From: Enoplolaimus lenunculus
Taxonomy: Eukaryota > Nematoda > Enoplea > Enoplida > Thoracostomopsidae
Length of the DNA: 64,000 bases
NCBI GenBank assembly: GCA_030248215.1
Contig: JASANG010000961.1
Coordinates: forward strand, 62,001 to 126,000
Reading direction: 5' to 3'
Shown here: in pieces, positions 21,179-31,700 of the stretch
How positions within the stretch are numbered: the stretch's first letter is position 1
Layout of the letters: every line of letters begins with the position of its first letter
Translations under genes and position numbers: made by a program
Notes under the pieces: generated by a model
The model's input: only the letters and a program-made list of their open reading frames with translations
Databases searched by the model: none
What the model was told of the DNA's origin: nothing

Positions 21179-24100
21179 ATGTCAGTAAGAAGTTCAACCG
21201 CATCTGGATATGGAGGTGGTGTTAATATCAAGGTATGTTTTATTTTATCCATGCATTGAATATCGCTTCCTGATGTAACGCACAGCATCGCTGCACTGCA
21301 AAAAATGGTGAGTCAAAGTGGCTCTCTCTAAAATAGGGTTTTCCGGACTACACAAACTTAGTTAAAATTCGACTCCGCTAGAGTCAAATTCAATTCACTA
21401 CGGCGCACGTTTGGCTCTGGCGGAGACGAATTTGACTCAGTTGGTGTAGTCAGGAAAAGCCTATTTCCGAGACAGTCAATTTCCCTCCCCATTTTTTGCA
21501 GTGTGTGTTTTTATATTCATGGTCTTACTGACCGAGTAGGTGTTTTTGGTTTGAATCTAACAGTGAACGATAGAAACGAAGCTTATTAAAACACTTCTAA
21601 GCTTAAAATAACTAAAGTTTTCGTTAATTCGATACTAAGCCTAAACAAAAATATAGTCTAAAGGCTGTTAGTCTAAGTACTCTTTTGCAGTCACACCAGA
21701 TATCACTTTTCCAACAAACACAAATCAAGCATGGGAAAATTCTCACGTAGCATATATTCGCACGTTTTTGCTGAATTTTGCAAGAATATATTTGTTTCGT
21801 AGTGCTGGCGGACCCGCCTCTCCCAAATCCCCAATTGGCGGTCCCAGTTTGGCAAACTCAAATTTTTTTTGGTGCACCACAAATTAGTACCTATTATTTT
21901 ACAACTGTTTCGCCCCATGTTTATAGGGGTCTGCCCACTGGCAGACCGGAGACCGGGGGGGCTATCCTAAACGCTGAGAGGGTCAAACTTGAATAGGTAA
22001 GCTTACGTTTAGGCTTTGGCGGGAGCTTAAAGATCCAAACCTATTCTGAGGGTGCGTTCAGCTTGTTTAGAGTTACTTTTTGATTAGACCTAAGCTTAGG
22101 AATATGTTTATTCTTACAGGTTGACTTAATAGGCTTTAGGCTTAGGAATATGCTTATGCATTGATGCAGCCGGTATCTATACATTGACCCTTATAATGGG
22201 CAGGCCGCAGGCCCTTACATTAAACGTGGACAAACGGTGTCGATGTTGCTTTTTTACAGTCAGCGACCAAATTCAGCAAAGACGAAGCTCGCGAAATAAT
22301 TGATTGGATACGCGACTGTACTGAACTTGACGATATAAAGTTTGATGGAAGCAGGAATAACTTTTATACACTGCTCAAAGATGGAACGCTGTTATGCAAG
22401 TAATCTATTCATTAACCCTTTCTCACATGAAAATTTTCTATTTCCCCTGAGACCTACTTTTATGCTAGGATTCGAACTCCAGTGACTAGAGTGGGAGGCG
22501 TATACCATCACCATTCAGCTATAGAGCTTGACGCTCGAGCCCGAGGGGGCTCTTACGTCTTGTGGCGATTGAGTACTATGTATACTTGTTGCAATTGTTA
22601 AGCACGGTGCGATATATCTTATTTAACGTATATACACCGCGCTGAGTTGCCTATAGGCAAATTAATGTGAGAAGGGGTTAAACATCAATAACTTAAAAAG
22701 GATGCACGTTTTTGTCGGCATTGTAAAATAATTTATATCTCAGCTACACTGCAAAAAACGGTGAGTCAGATTGAGTCTCTCCGAAATAGGCTTTTCCTGA
22801 CTACACAATCTGAGTCAAAATTTGACTCCGCCTGAGTCAAAGTGTTTCGAATTTGACTCAGGAGCAGTCAAATTTTGACTCAGTTTGTGTAGTCAGGACA
22901 GGCCTATTTCAGAGAGATTCAATCTGACTCACCATTTTTTGCAGTGTGATTCTGTTCTCAAATAGGGTAGTTCCTGTGTACTGATCTACGGCATAAATGC
23001 TCTCAAATAATTTAATACATCAGCTTAAGTTCCTAATCATATCATAGAAAACAGACACTGTAACATACTATGATGAGTCAAATTGACTCTCTTCGAAAAA
23101 CGCGGGACTATACAAACTGAGTCAAATTCGACTCGGCTAGAGTCAAACGTGCAACACAGTGAGTCAAATTTGACTCAGTTTGTGTAGTCATGTAGAGCCT
23201 ATTTCGACGAGAGTCAATTGGACTCACCATTTTTTGCCGTGTAGCAAATTTTTGAACTTTTACATAAACGCCAAACCGGCCTTTTCATTAATCTTGTAGG
23301 GAGCCAATTTAATTCTACAACTCGCCTCAGTAACTATTATGACGCCGTTGTTTCGGCGTAATTCCTCCTGGTAATTTTCCCCCCGGAAAAATTACACCAA
23401 CGACGATGTAAAGTCGCGTCGTACTCTTACCCCTCCCACAGAAAAATTGCAAAAGAAGTTATCAGTACTTCATGAACACTTCACGTATGGCATATACTTC
23501 ACGAATGTGGAGTAATTAATAATTGAAATTTGTGTAAGCGTAACACAACTGCATTTATAAGCTGGTCTATAAAACGTTGCCCAGAAATTTGGCCCGAGGT
23601 TACTTTAAGGGGCGTAACAGTAGGTTAAGCGTATTCCTAAGCCTAAGCCTCAGCCTAAGCGTAAGCTTAAGTTTAAGCAAAAAACGTACTCTAGAATCTA
23701 AACCTACCCTATAAGGGACCCGCCAGAAACCTGGTCACCCCTAAGGTAACATGGGCTAAAATTTGTATTATATGTTTGAGTGTTGGAAGTATGCGGTCTG
23801 CACGACCTCTGTTCGAAATTTGAACCATGGTGTGAATCGAACCTCAGCTCACTTGTACTCGCGTCAAGCATGCAACCACTACACCGTATGGTCGATCACA
23901 ACAACTTCATATTCTATTATATGTGCACATGCAGGTAATGGCAATCTATGCTTTTACATACCGTTTATCGTCCACTTTAAACCGATAAGTAACGTATTTC
24001 AGACTCGCAAATTCGCTCAAACCTGGTGTGATTAAATCGATTCAAAAACCGGTATCCAAATTTTCGTGCATGGAAAACATTGAAGCGTTTACCCAAGCGG

Positions 24101-24928
24101 CGATTAAACTCGGCGTTCCGATGGAAGAAACGTTTCAAAGCGTTGATCTCATCGAAATGCGCGATTTGTTCTCGGTGCTGGTTTGCTTGAGTTCGCTCGC
24201 AAGACGGGTAAAATTTTCGCTCCTTGGTGATAGGTTTTGTAAATTTGGAACCATAGTGATGGTAGAGCTTGGATACTTTATAGCCTACCATCAACTCGTT
24301 TGATTTAAAACAATTCTCAGTTTAGTTAGTATGTTTAATATATACATTGCGAAAAATGGTGAGTCAAATTGACTCTCTCCGAAAGAGGGTTTTCGGGACT
24401 ATTTACGCAAACTGAGTCAAAATTCGACTCCACCAGAGTCAAACTCTGTTCGCTGTGCAGCACGTTAACTCTGGCGGAGTCGAATTTGACTCAGTTTATG
24501 TATTTTAGTTCCGTAAAGCCTATTTCGGAGAGAATCAATTTAAGCTCCTAGGTATAGCTGAGTGGTTATCGAAGACGCTTCCCACCCGACAGACTGGGGA
24601 TCGATTCTAAACTTTAAATTGCATCTCATATGAAATTGAAAATATTCATGTGAGAAAGGGTTAATATATAAACTGCAAAAAATGACGAGTCAAATGACTT
24701 GCTCCGAAATAGGTTTTTCGGGACTACACAAACTGAACCAAACTCGACTGTGGCGAGCACACTGGCAACAAATTTTACACGAATTTCAGTCATTATTTTT
24801 CGGAGCCGGCGATAGACATTTGGTGAGCAATGTTAAGTTACTTTCAGTGGTTTCAGGGCGGCGATTTTGGTAAACCATTTCTGGGAAAAAGTGCCGATTT
24901 CACATTTGCTCCAGTGTCTGCAAAGTAA
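21179..24928 (+). CDS. calponin-homology protein, muscle protein 20/transgelin type, without calponin repeat
   Basis: Exons 21179-21232, 22260-22399, 24003-24207 and 24857-24928 (ending TAA) join in phase into about 156 residues. After a short start (MSVRSSTASGYGGGVNIK) comes one type-3 CH domain: FSKDEAREIIDWIRD, LLKDGTLLCKLANSLKPGVI, SKFSCMENIEAFTQAAIKLG, FQSVDLIEMRDLFSVLVCLS and SLARR. The last exon (GGDFGKPFLGKSAD) matches the segment that follows the CH domain in insect MP20 (roughly DFKGPFLGPKPAD). Family members bind actin in muscle. The usual C-terminal calponin-like repeat is not seen; the protein ends 12 residues after KSAD. Another reading of the end (donor GTAATT at 24924) would allow further exons, but none was found. 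Introns 1-3 are loaded with foldback elements. Confidence 0.82.
21294..21503. mobile_element. GAGTC foldback element
   Basis: CACTGCAAAAAATGGTGAGTC and CATTTTTTGCAGTG ends with mirrored GAGTC blocks. Located in intron 1 of the CH-domain gene, about 60 nt after its first exon. Confidence 0.72.
22412..22681 (-). mobile_element. piggyBac-type miniature element with tRNA-like core
   Basis: TTAA flanks both ends (22412-22415 and 22678-22681). Inside, CCCTTTCTCACATGAA at one end and TGTGAGAAGGGG at the other are inverted repeats, the pattern expected for piggyBac. On the minus strand the core holds GAATGGTGATGGTATACGCC (A-box-like) and GGAGTTCGAATCC (B-box, near 22468). It starts 12 nt downstream of a splice donor in the CH-domain gene. 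Sister copy at 58178-58448. Confidence 0.75.
22747..22946. mobile_element. GAGTC foldback element
   Basis: CACTGCAAAAAACGGTGAGTC and ATTTTTTGCAGTG ends; mirrored blocks CTCCGAAATAGGC and GCCTATTTCAGAG. In intron 2 of the CH-domain gene. Confidence 0.75.
23056..23241. mobile_element. GAGTC foldback element, diverged left end
   Basis: TGATGAGTCAAATTGACTC and GTCAATTGGACTCACC form the outer arms. The left terminal CACTG has drifted (CACTGTAACATACTA). In intron 2 of the CH-domain gene, 110 bp from the previous copy. Confidence 0.65.
23591..23757. mobile_element. TTAGGC-family element, GGGGCGTAAC subtype
   Basis: GGCCCGAGGTTACTTTAAGG, then GGGGCGTAACAGTAGG at the left; CCAGAAACCTGGTCACCCC and TAAGGTAACATGGGCT at the right. 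Four AAGCCT units in the middle. The ends differ enough from the other TTAGGC elements to form a third subtype, shared with 45645-45934. Confidence 0.65.
23780..23905 (-). repeat. tRNA-like SINE head
   Basis: On the minus strand GGTGTAGTGGTTGCATGC resembles an A-box/D-arm and GAGGTTCGATTCACACC a B-box, spaced as in a tRNA. No clean acceptor stem. Lies about 100 bp before exon 24003-24207 of the CH-domain gene. Different from the piggyBac-type core. Confidence 0.45.
24355..24546. mobile_element. GAGTC foldback element
   Basis: CATTGCGAAAAATGGTGAGTC left end; right arm GCCTATTTCGGAGAGAATC then broken off against a tRNA-like/TTAA element at 24547. In intron 3 of the CH-domain gene. Confidence 0.65.
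24547..24664 (+). mobile_element. piggyBac-type tRNA-like element, right half
   Basis: AGCTGAGTGGTTATCGAAGAC (A-box-like), GGGGATCGATTC (B-box-like) and TTCATGTGAGAAAGGGTTAA with its terminal TTAA match 58178-58448. Left half missing. Confidence 0.6.
24671..24756. mobile_element. GAGTC foldback element, left arm only
   Basis: ACTGCAAAAAATGACGAGTC, GCTCCGAAATAGG and GGGACTACACAAACTG of the left arm. It breaks off before the centre, 100 bp before the last exon of the CH-domain gene. Confidence 0.6.
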
Positions 24929-26450
24929 TTGGACGTGATATAATCAAGATTCCGCCAAAGGAACATCGAACAGCTACTATTTACCAGTTTGCGACCCGAG
25001 GTGAAAAACACCAGAGCCAAATTTTTGTAAAAATAGGGAAAGTTCACTAGCGAACAGAAACGAACATCCGCCAAAAAATCAACCGGAAGTAGCTTTGCTA
25101 TAGAACAGGTGAACAAACCAGTTGAATCCTGCAATATAGCCGTAATAAGCAGTCTGTTGTTGCATTTTACTTTCCAAAAATTTGAGAAAACGTTGATTTG
25201 CGCTCAGTAAAGATAGGTCGAATACATTTTACTTCAAATAATCAAATATACACAACAACATTTAACTTCAAATGTAAGCATGAATCACTTAGCTCCGAAT
25301 TTGTCACTTAAAAATCCGTACCAATTCTTCATTACTTGATTTTTTAAGGTCAATACTATTCTGAAGTGGTTGTAATATTTGCAACGCCAACTTTCATCCC
25401 AGATACGAATTATCCGCAAAACGCACGCAGTATAGGCTTTGTAGAAGAAAATTATGTATATACCTATGCCGTGTTTTAGATGTGTATACTGTATGCCCTA
25501 AACTCTGCATAAATTGATGTAAAATAAACAACGTTACTAAAAGCTCGAGCTGTTCTTCATCCAATAGAAAACAGCAGTTTACGTAGCAATATTTCGTTCA
25601 CAATACCGAAAAACAATTCTATATGGCAGTGATTACGTTATGCACACAATAAAGACAATCAGATAGCGATTATGTTACAAAATATATAAATGCGTTTTGA
25701 CCACAGTTTTGCGCAACCTCATAACACTGCAAGTTTTACTTCAGTGTTTGACGATTTTGACGCAGTAAACGAAATGTTTTCGTGCACATATCTTTACCGT
25801 AGCCACTAACCTGTCATCCGGTAACAATTTTTAAAATAGTCTTAGTTAACAAAAATGCGAAATTTTTCAGCAAGCGATTCAAACAAAACTTAACCCTAAA
25901 CTACTTTATTTCGTCTAAACAGATAAGCACAGTAAACGCCACGAAAAAATACTAAAAATCACTAAAAGTAAACGAACGATTCAAAGCTGGCAACATCGCT
26001 CTTCCGCGAAAGTGAAAACAACTTTTTGACATCAAAACAGTGATAGATAAAATTGAACAATTAACACTTTGAAACTTATAGCAGTTGTAACAAAAATGAT
26101 TTTTTTGCTGCACACTTACTATAGATTTACGTTTAACCAGTCCATAAATTACCAGCTCTGAAATTACTAAGCTAAATACACAACTACGCATCAATAATAT
26201 ATATAAGTTTAAAAATGAAAAGTACACACATATATAATAACATGGTACACTGTTACATGTTGAAGAAAAGGCTGACTGAAATGACAGCCAAGTAATTTAA
26301 AACGCAAGTGCAAACATTTAACTTTAATAATTTAACTCCAGTTTTTTCTCGGACCAATAAAACCTAATTTAGATTAGCCAAAAGACATCAAAAGCAATTA
26401 ACATTATTAGCTTAAATTTTTTTCACATAACTTACAAGTTAACAGCATCC
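24929..26450. other. AT-rich intergenic DNA between convergent genes
   Basis: Space between the CH-domain gene (+) and Argonaute (-). AATAAA occurs at 25523-25528 on the plus strand, a possible distal polyadenylation signal. No exon with convincing borders and none of the repeat families common elsewhere in the window was seen. Confidence 0.4.
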
Positions 26451-26457
26451 GATCGAG

Positions 26458-27283
26458 GTAGGGTTACAACCGGCTCTGGCGTTGGCCGCGCATAAATGTT
26501 GAACCCGCGGGCGTAAGCACAGACTTGGGCCCAAACTTTGTGCCCGCGAGCCAAAATAAATCCGAGCGATGCGTTGTCTTTTTGTACAATGAGCCAATAA
26601 AACAGACCGTTGGTTTGATATTGTAATAAGATTTAGATTACGTATTTTTGAACCTTAATTCCTATCAATTTTCATAAATACTGCAGTCATGGCGTAGCAA
26701 GAATTTGGGAATGTATGGTTATGTTGTGAAAGAATGTCGAAGGAGAGTTTCTTGAGTTGCTAAACCGCAATCATTTGCACCTATACCGATGTAAAAACTT
26801 TTCGAGTCCACTGTACTAACAAGCAAGCTCGTCAGTTATCTAAAATATTGAACTGCAGGCGTTTCTGCTGCTAGTTTCATAAATCCGTTAATTACTGGCG
26901 TGAAAACACACCGCTATTTCTATTGCTATAAAAGCTCGCTATACCCGTGCTTGGAATACAAGACAGTACGGGCGAATACGAGCGGCATTGTAGTGAAGGT
27001 CACAACGTAGTAACGGGGATTCGCAGGGTTTTGCATCTGTCTGCCGTTGAAGGTCACAACGTAGTAACGGGGATTCGCAGGGTTTTGCATCAGTCTGCCG
27101 TTAGAGTTTGGATTTCTTGCGGCTCTGATGGAAGCTGCGTTGAACAATATTTGGTGAAATATGATAATTATATTTATATGGTTTATTTATGCTTTTTTTC
27201 CGCAGCAAACCTATATAAAATCGTCGAACCCGTGCCGATGTGCCCGGGCCCTAAAATCCGGGCCGGTTCCAACCCTGATCCGA
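26458..27283. mobile_element. AGGGTTACAACCGG inverted-repeat element, about 0.8 kb
   Basis: The left end is AGGGTTACAACCGGCTCTGG and the right end, read inversely, AGGGTTGGAACCGGCCCGG. Subterminal CCCGCGGGCG and CCCGGGCCC are GC-rich. The middle contains a 54-bp tandem duplication. The target-site duplication is unclear. Open frames exist on both strands near 26926-27303, but no known protein is recognised. Confidence 0.5.
26995..27102. repeat. 54-bp direct tandem duplication
   Basis: GAAGGTCACAACGTAGTAAC starts each copy (26995 and 27049), and copies differ by about one base (CATCTGTC against CATCAGTC). The length, 18 codons, keeps frames open on both strands. Confidence 0.9.
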
Positions 27284-27303
27284 TACAGGTGCTCACAAGT
27301 TAA

Positions 27304-28700
27304 TCAGCATCCAGTTCCAAGTGGCATGGCCAAAACTTAATTACATAAGCATGTGGAACGACCACTGTTTACTAATATATTGCAACATTGCTTTAACATG
27401 CCTTCATCACTTCCTCTCACATCCAGAATACTTACCGTTTTGAAGAAATTTGCACCATAATTCGGCTTTTAAAAATTCTGTGTTTATGTTGGCAGCAAGC
27501 GATTTTAAAAATATTTTATATCTGCTCAGATTCAAGAGAATATGCACAAAACTTGTCTGTCACAACATCTATATAGCAAAATTCAACGCAAATATATGAA
27601 AATCAATTGAAACCAAACCATGAAAAACAACAACACGTAACAACATTAACAATACAGCGTCTGCAATGTTTACATTTATATAGTATATACATTCGCATTT
27701 GCGAAAATAGCTTTCATCATTAAAACGCTTTGCACATTGTTATGAGATAAACATCCTGAAATAAAAACCTATGTTACGTTTCACAGTCTAACCTAAATGG
27801 AGTACTGGGATTTGGGATTTCAAACGCGATGCGCCTAAGCACTAGGGTTATGCACATTGACCGGCATCGGTAATATCGACACTTCTCGATGAGTCTCAGC
27901 ATCGGCACTGTAAACAAATTGCCGATACTTTGTGCACTTAAGTGAATATGAATATCAATTTCACTTGCTGACGTATATAAACGTATAATGAAAAAACACT
28001 ATATTGTATAATATTTCTTTCATCTCGTCCTTAGCGGCAAAATGCGGTATACACAGACGAATTCACATACGTTTTGATTCCAAAGCTGAATCTTTTTGTA
28101 TTTATGTACACATATACTAAACTGACTTTGTTTTAAAGTAATACATGCCAGCGGAAAGGCGTATGAATCTACCTAAGCACATAACTTCCGCAACGATTAA
28201 CTGTGTCCGCAATATTTTTGTCAGAACAGACTTCGAACGTGAAGGTATGACTGTATGAGTCAATAAACTATGTAGCAAACCGTTCATGTTAGCTACATTA
28301 ATATTTAAAAAGCATTGCCTACCTTCAAATAAAATACATCTGTCGCGACATATTTTTCGCAACAGTAATCGCGTTTGACACTTCGGTCAAGTCGACTTTT
28401 GGTGTGTCTCCGGAATGTGAAGAACGCATTTCAAGTGCTTCCCTGAAACGACAATCGAAAAAACAATCCGATTTCGACCAACACGTACGAATTTATATAC
28501 CTTTCCTGAATAAGCCACTTGATATAAAGCCAATTTTGTACTGAACACTTACTACAACCGGAGAGTAACAGCTTCTAGCCTAAGCCCAGCACACAGGTAA
28601 ACACACAGAAACGCTACACACGCAACAAGACTGAAGCCATCGTCGAATTTTACTGTTTTATATCGTCTAAAATAAGACAATCAAAACACTGCTTTAACAC
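27304..28700. other. intergenic DNA downstream of Argonaute
   Basis: AT-rich. A GGGATGTGCCGAT-family fragment lies at 27842-27968. Nothing else could be assigned. Confidence 0.4.
27842..27968. mobile_element. GGGATGTGCCGAT-family fragment
   Basis: TAGGGTTATGCACATTGACC, GGCATCGGTAATATCG and TTGCCGATACTTTGTGCAC match sister copies at 720 and 41655. Diverged; right end absent. Confidence 0.5.
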
Positions 28701-28703
28701 AAA

Positions 28704-28709
28704 TTTATT
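28704..28709 (-). terminator. AATAAA overlapping the Argonaute stop codon
   Basis: The last codons GAA TAA followed by A create AATAAA on the minus strand. If used for cleavage, the 3' UTR would be about 10-30 nt. Confidence 0.45.
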
Positions 28710-31700
28710 CAAAAAATATTTGTCGTAACATCGTAAAAATTTCTGATCCGGAGTCTTTTAAAATCAGCATAGGACGTGAAATGAATTTTTCACACAAAAC
28801 TAGGCCAATTAATTGCGGTGAAACGTTAATATACATACATACATACATATGCCTATAGTATGAGACCAACAAAGAAGCATAAAGGCACACTTACATCGCA
28901 ATATGCTTGATATGTTCGCGTGCGCGTGTAATCGCATGATTCGCATAATAGACCGGTACTGGTACACACACCGACCGCGGGCATCGTGCGTACAAATGAG
29001 TCATCATGAACGTCAATTCTTGCAGGTCATCCGACGCGAAATTATTGTCGTCGTGCAAAACGTGATAATGCGTTGGCCGCGACGTCCCCTGAATACCTTG
29101 ATGTGACAACAAGAAAAAGTCGAACGCCGTAGGGTGCGTGACAGTGTTGTCAACAACGGTACCAGGGTCGCAGTTTTGTTTTGGATTGCGCGCTTGTGCC
29201 GGAATGAATCGAGTGTGATGTGTTTTTTGAACGACGACAAACGTAATGCCTGGTTGATAGTCATCTTCGAGGTCACGGCATGCACCTCGAACTGCACGCA
29301 TTTCGTGTTTGAGGACCTGAACGAAAAATAACATACTTAACTTTATTCCTGTTTGTGTTCCAACAAAATCGTCACCCTGATTCATCACCGCTCTGGCAAA
29401 CAAACACCAAAGCGTACGCCTAAATCTAAGTTTAAACCTTCCAGTCCGCTTGTGTCTGGCAATGAGCATGCCCCTATAATTAACGTGGGACGATCAATCT
29501 TACGTACCTGCAAAAATCCACCTTCCGAGATGCCACCACGATAGACCACAATCTTTTTCGGCTTTGCACGACTCTTTTTGTAATACTGTTTCAAACTTTG
29601 ACGCACCATTTCTTGCATGTTCAGTATGACATCTTTGCGTACTTTTTTCTCGTCTTGTTTCGGTTCAGTGTCTTGTACGCGAACCGAAGCGACATAGCGA
29701 CTTGGGTGCGTATCAATGTTCGATACGACAGACGCAAGCGCTGGCTGAATTGAGCCGGGCGGAGGCTGTGCCAAATCTGCACCAATGAATAGAATTGGCT
29801 CGTACATATAACGTTTTGCTCTGAAAAACGAAAATCCCAAACAATCTGACGATGGGGTGCCAAGAAAACCGAGTGTTTGTTTAATACTGAATTGTTTACG
29901 TCAAGTTTACAAAACTAACTTATAACGCTATATACAAGTACGATTTGTATTAAGTAATATTTTCTGACATCGAAATAATAGCGGCGAGCGACATTATACG
30001 TTATAAATGAAAATTTTAATGTACAGTGCCATCTGTCCGTCACCGTGGGGTGTCGTATGCGACAAGTAGAGTATAGCGGGCGACATCGTAACTTATTGAA
30101 TGACTCGATCTATAAGAAAATGCGCAAATTCTAATGCGCATAGCGAGCATATACCCACTTAACATTTGGTTCTCCTGTCTATATTATTTGACAGTGCCCA
30201 CTATAATTTTTCCGGTAGACAAAGCAGCAAGGTTAACACTAACACTGGGTTTGATTGATCAATTTTTGCAGTGACTCCACCGAGTTTGTAGTTCAATTCG
30301 TGGCAAATATTCAACAACGCCTGAGCTCCTTTGGGCGATACGAAATTTCGCATATTTTTCATGGTAAAATTCTGCGTCATAATGTCGTATTTGACGTCGC
30401 CGCATCGTTTCACTTCGCCTAAAATAATACATATATACATTTAAAGCAGGGTGCTACATGATATCCAGCCCTGGCTGAAAATGCGACATCCGACTGCAAT
30501 ACTTTAGGACATATTGCAAAAAATTAAAATAAACTTTCCGGTGGCATGTATTTTTCATTTACCGGGTGCGGTTCCGGTAATTTTTTCAAATACCGGTTCC
30601 GGTAATTTGTAATTCCGGTTGCACTTTGCCTTAGGACGCCGGATTTTTAGGACTAACGTGTAACAGAAGTACAACAGGGTGAAACCAGAATTCCGATTCA
30701 AATCCAGTTCCGATTGCGATTCTGATTGGTGCTATAATCGGAATCGTAAACGTTCATGATTTATAATTTATTGCGATGATGCGAGAAGCTTGGCTGCGGT
30801 GTTGAATGTTTTATAACAATCGGTGCTTATAACAATTCTCAGTTAACATTTTATATATGACATAGATATGTACCGGGGCCAGTACGTTATTCGCCGGGGC
30901 CGAATCGGGGACAGTTCTAATACACTATTCTTAATTGAATCGCATGAAAAATAATCTTACCACAAAGAACAGTTTTCTTACAGCACTACATAATATAGTT
31001 TGCTACGCAATACAGTCCGCTATTACGGGCAGAATACGGTTAACACTAGAAGCAGTGAGAAAATTTATACACTGATTAATTCAAAGAATATATGTGAACA
31101 AAATAGAAGCTGGACTAGATTTTGTATTCGCAAATCGTAAGCACCACACAATCTCAAATTCTTCAATGAAATCCTGCCGACAAATTTTAATTAATTCGAA
31201 TGACTAGGGCCCTCGAATTAAAACATATACATGCATAAAGACCGTAAGGCTTACTATACTCCGAGCATGGTTTTGAGCCAACAATGCTTATGACGAGCTG
31301 CAATTTTTCGTATTTTTCTTTAAACTCTGAAATAGTCAAAACATATGACTGAGACGTAGTCAGCTGCCTTTCAAACTGAAATATATTGCAAATTTGGAAA
31401 CATATACAAGATCTTTCCAATGCCCGACTAGTCAACGGTAAGCTTTTCGCCTCACACCATAAAATACCAACTTCAAGCCGCAACTTTGAAATTAGCTCCC
31501 AGTTTTGTTAATAGAAAATATTCATCATTCAATACGTAATAACCAGGGTAAAATAATAAACACAGCTTCATATGTATATACCTTTAAAGTATCGTGAAAT
31601 ATCTTGCAACTGATTGGCGTACTGAATTTCAAGTGGTTGATCAATCACCAAACCGTGATCGAATCCAGAGCCAGCGAGTCGCTTCAAAAATTCCTGAATC

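Noticed and set aside
24682-24873. Plus-strand ORF before the last CH-gene exon
   Set aside because: Its first half is a GAGTC element arm, and its frame disagrees with the exon that matches MP20 (GGDFGKPFLGK).
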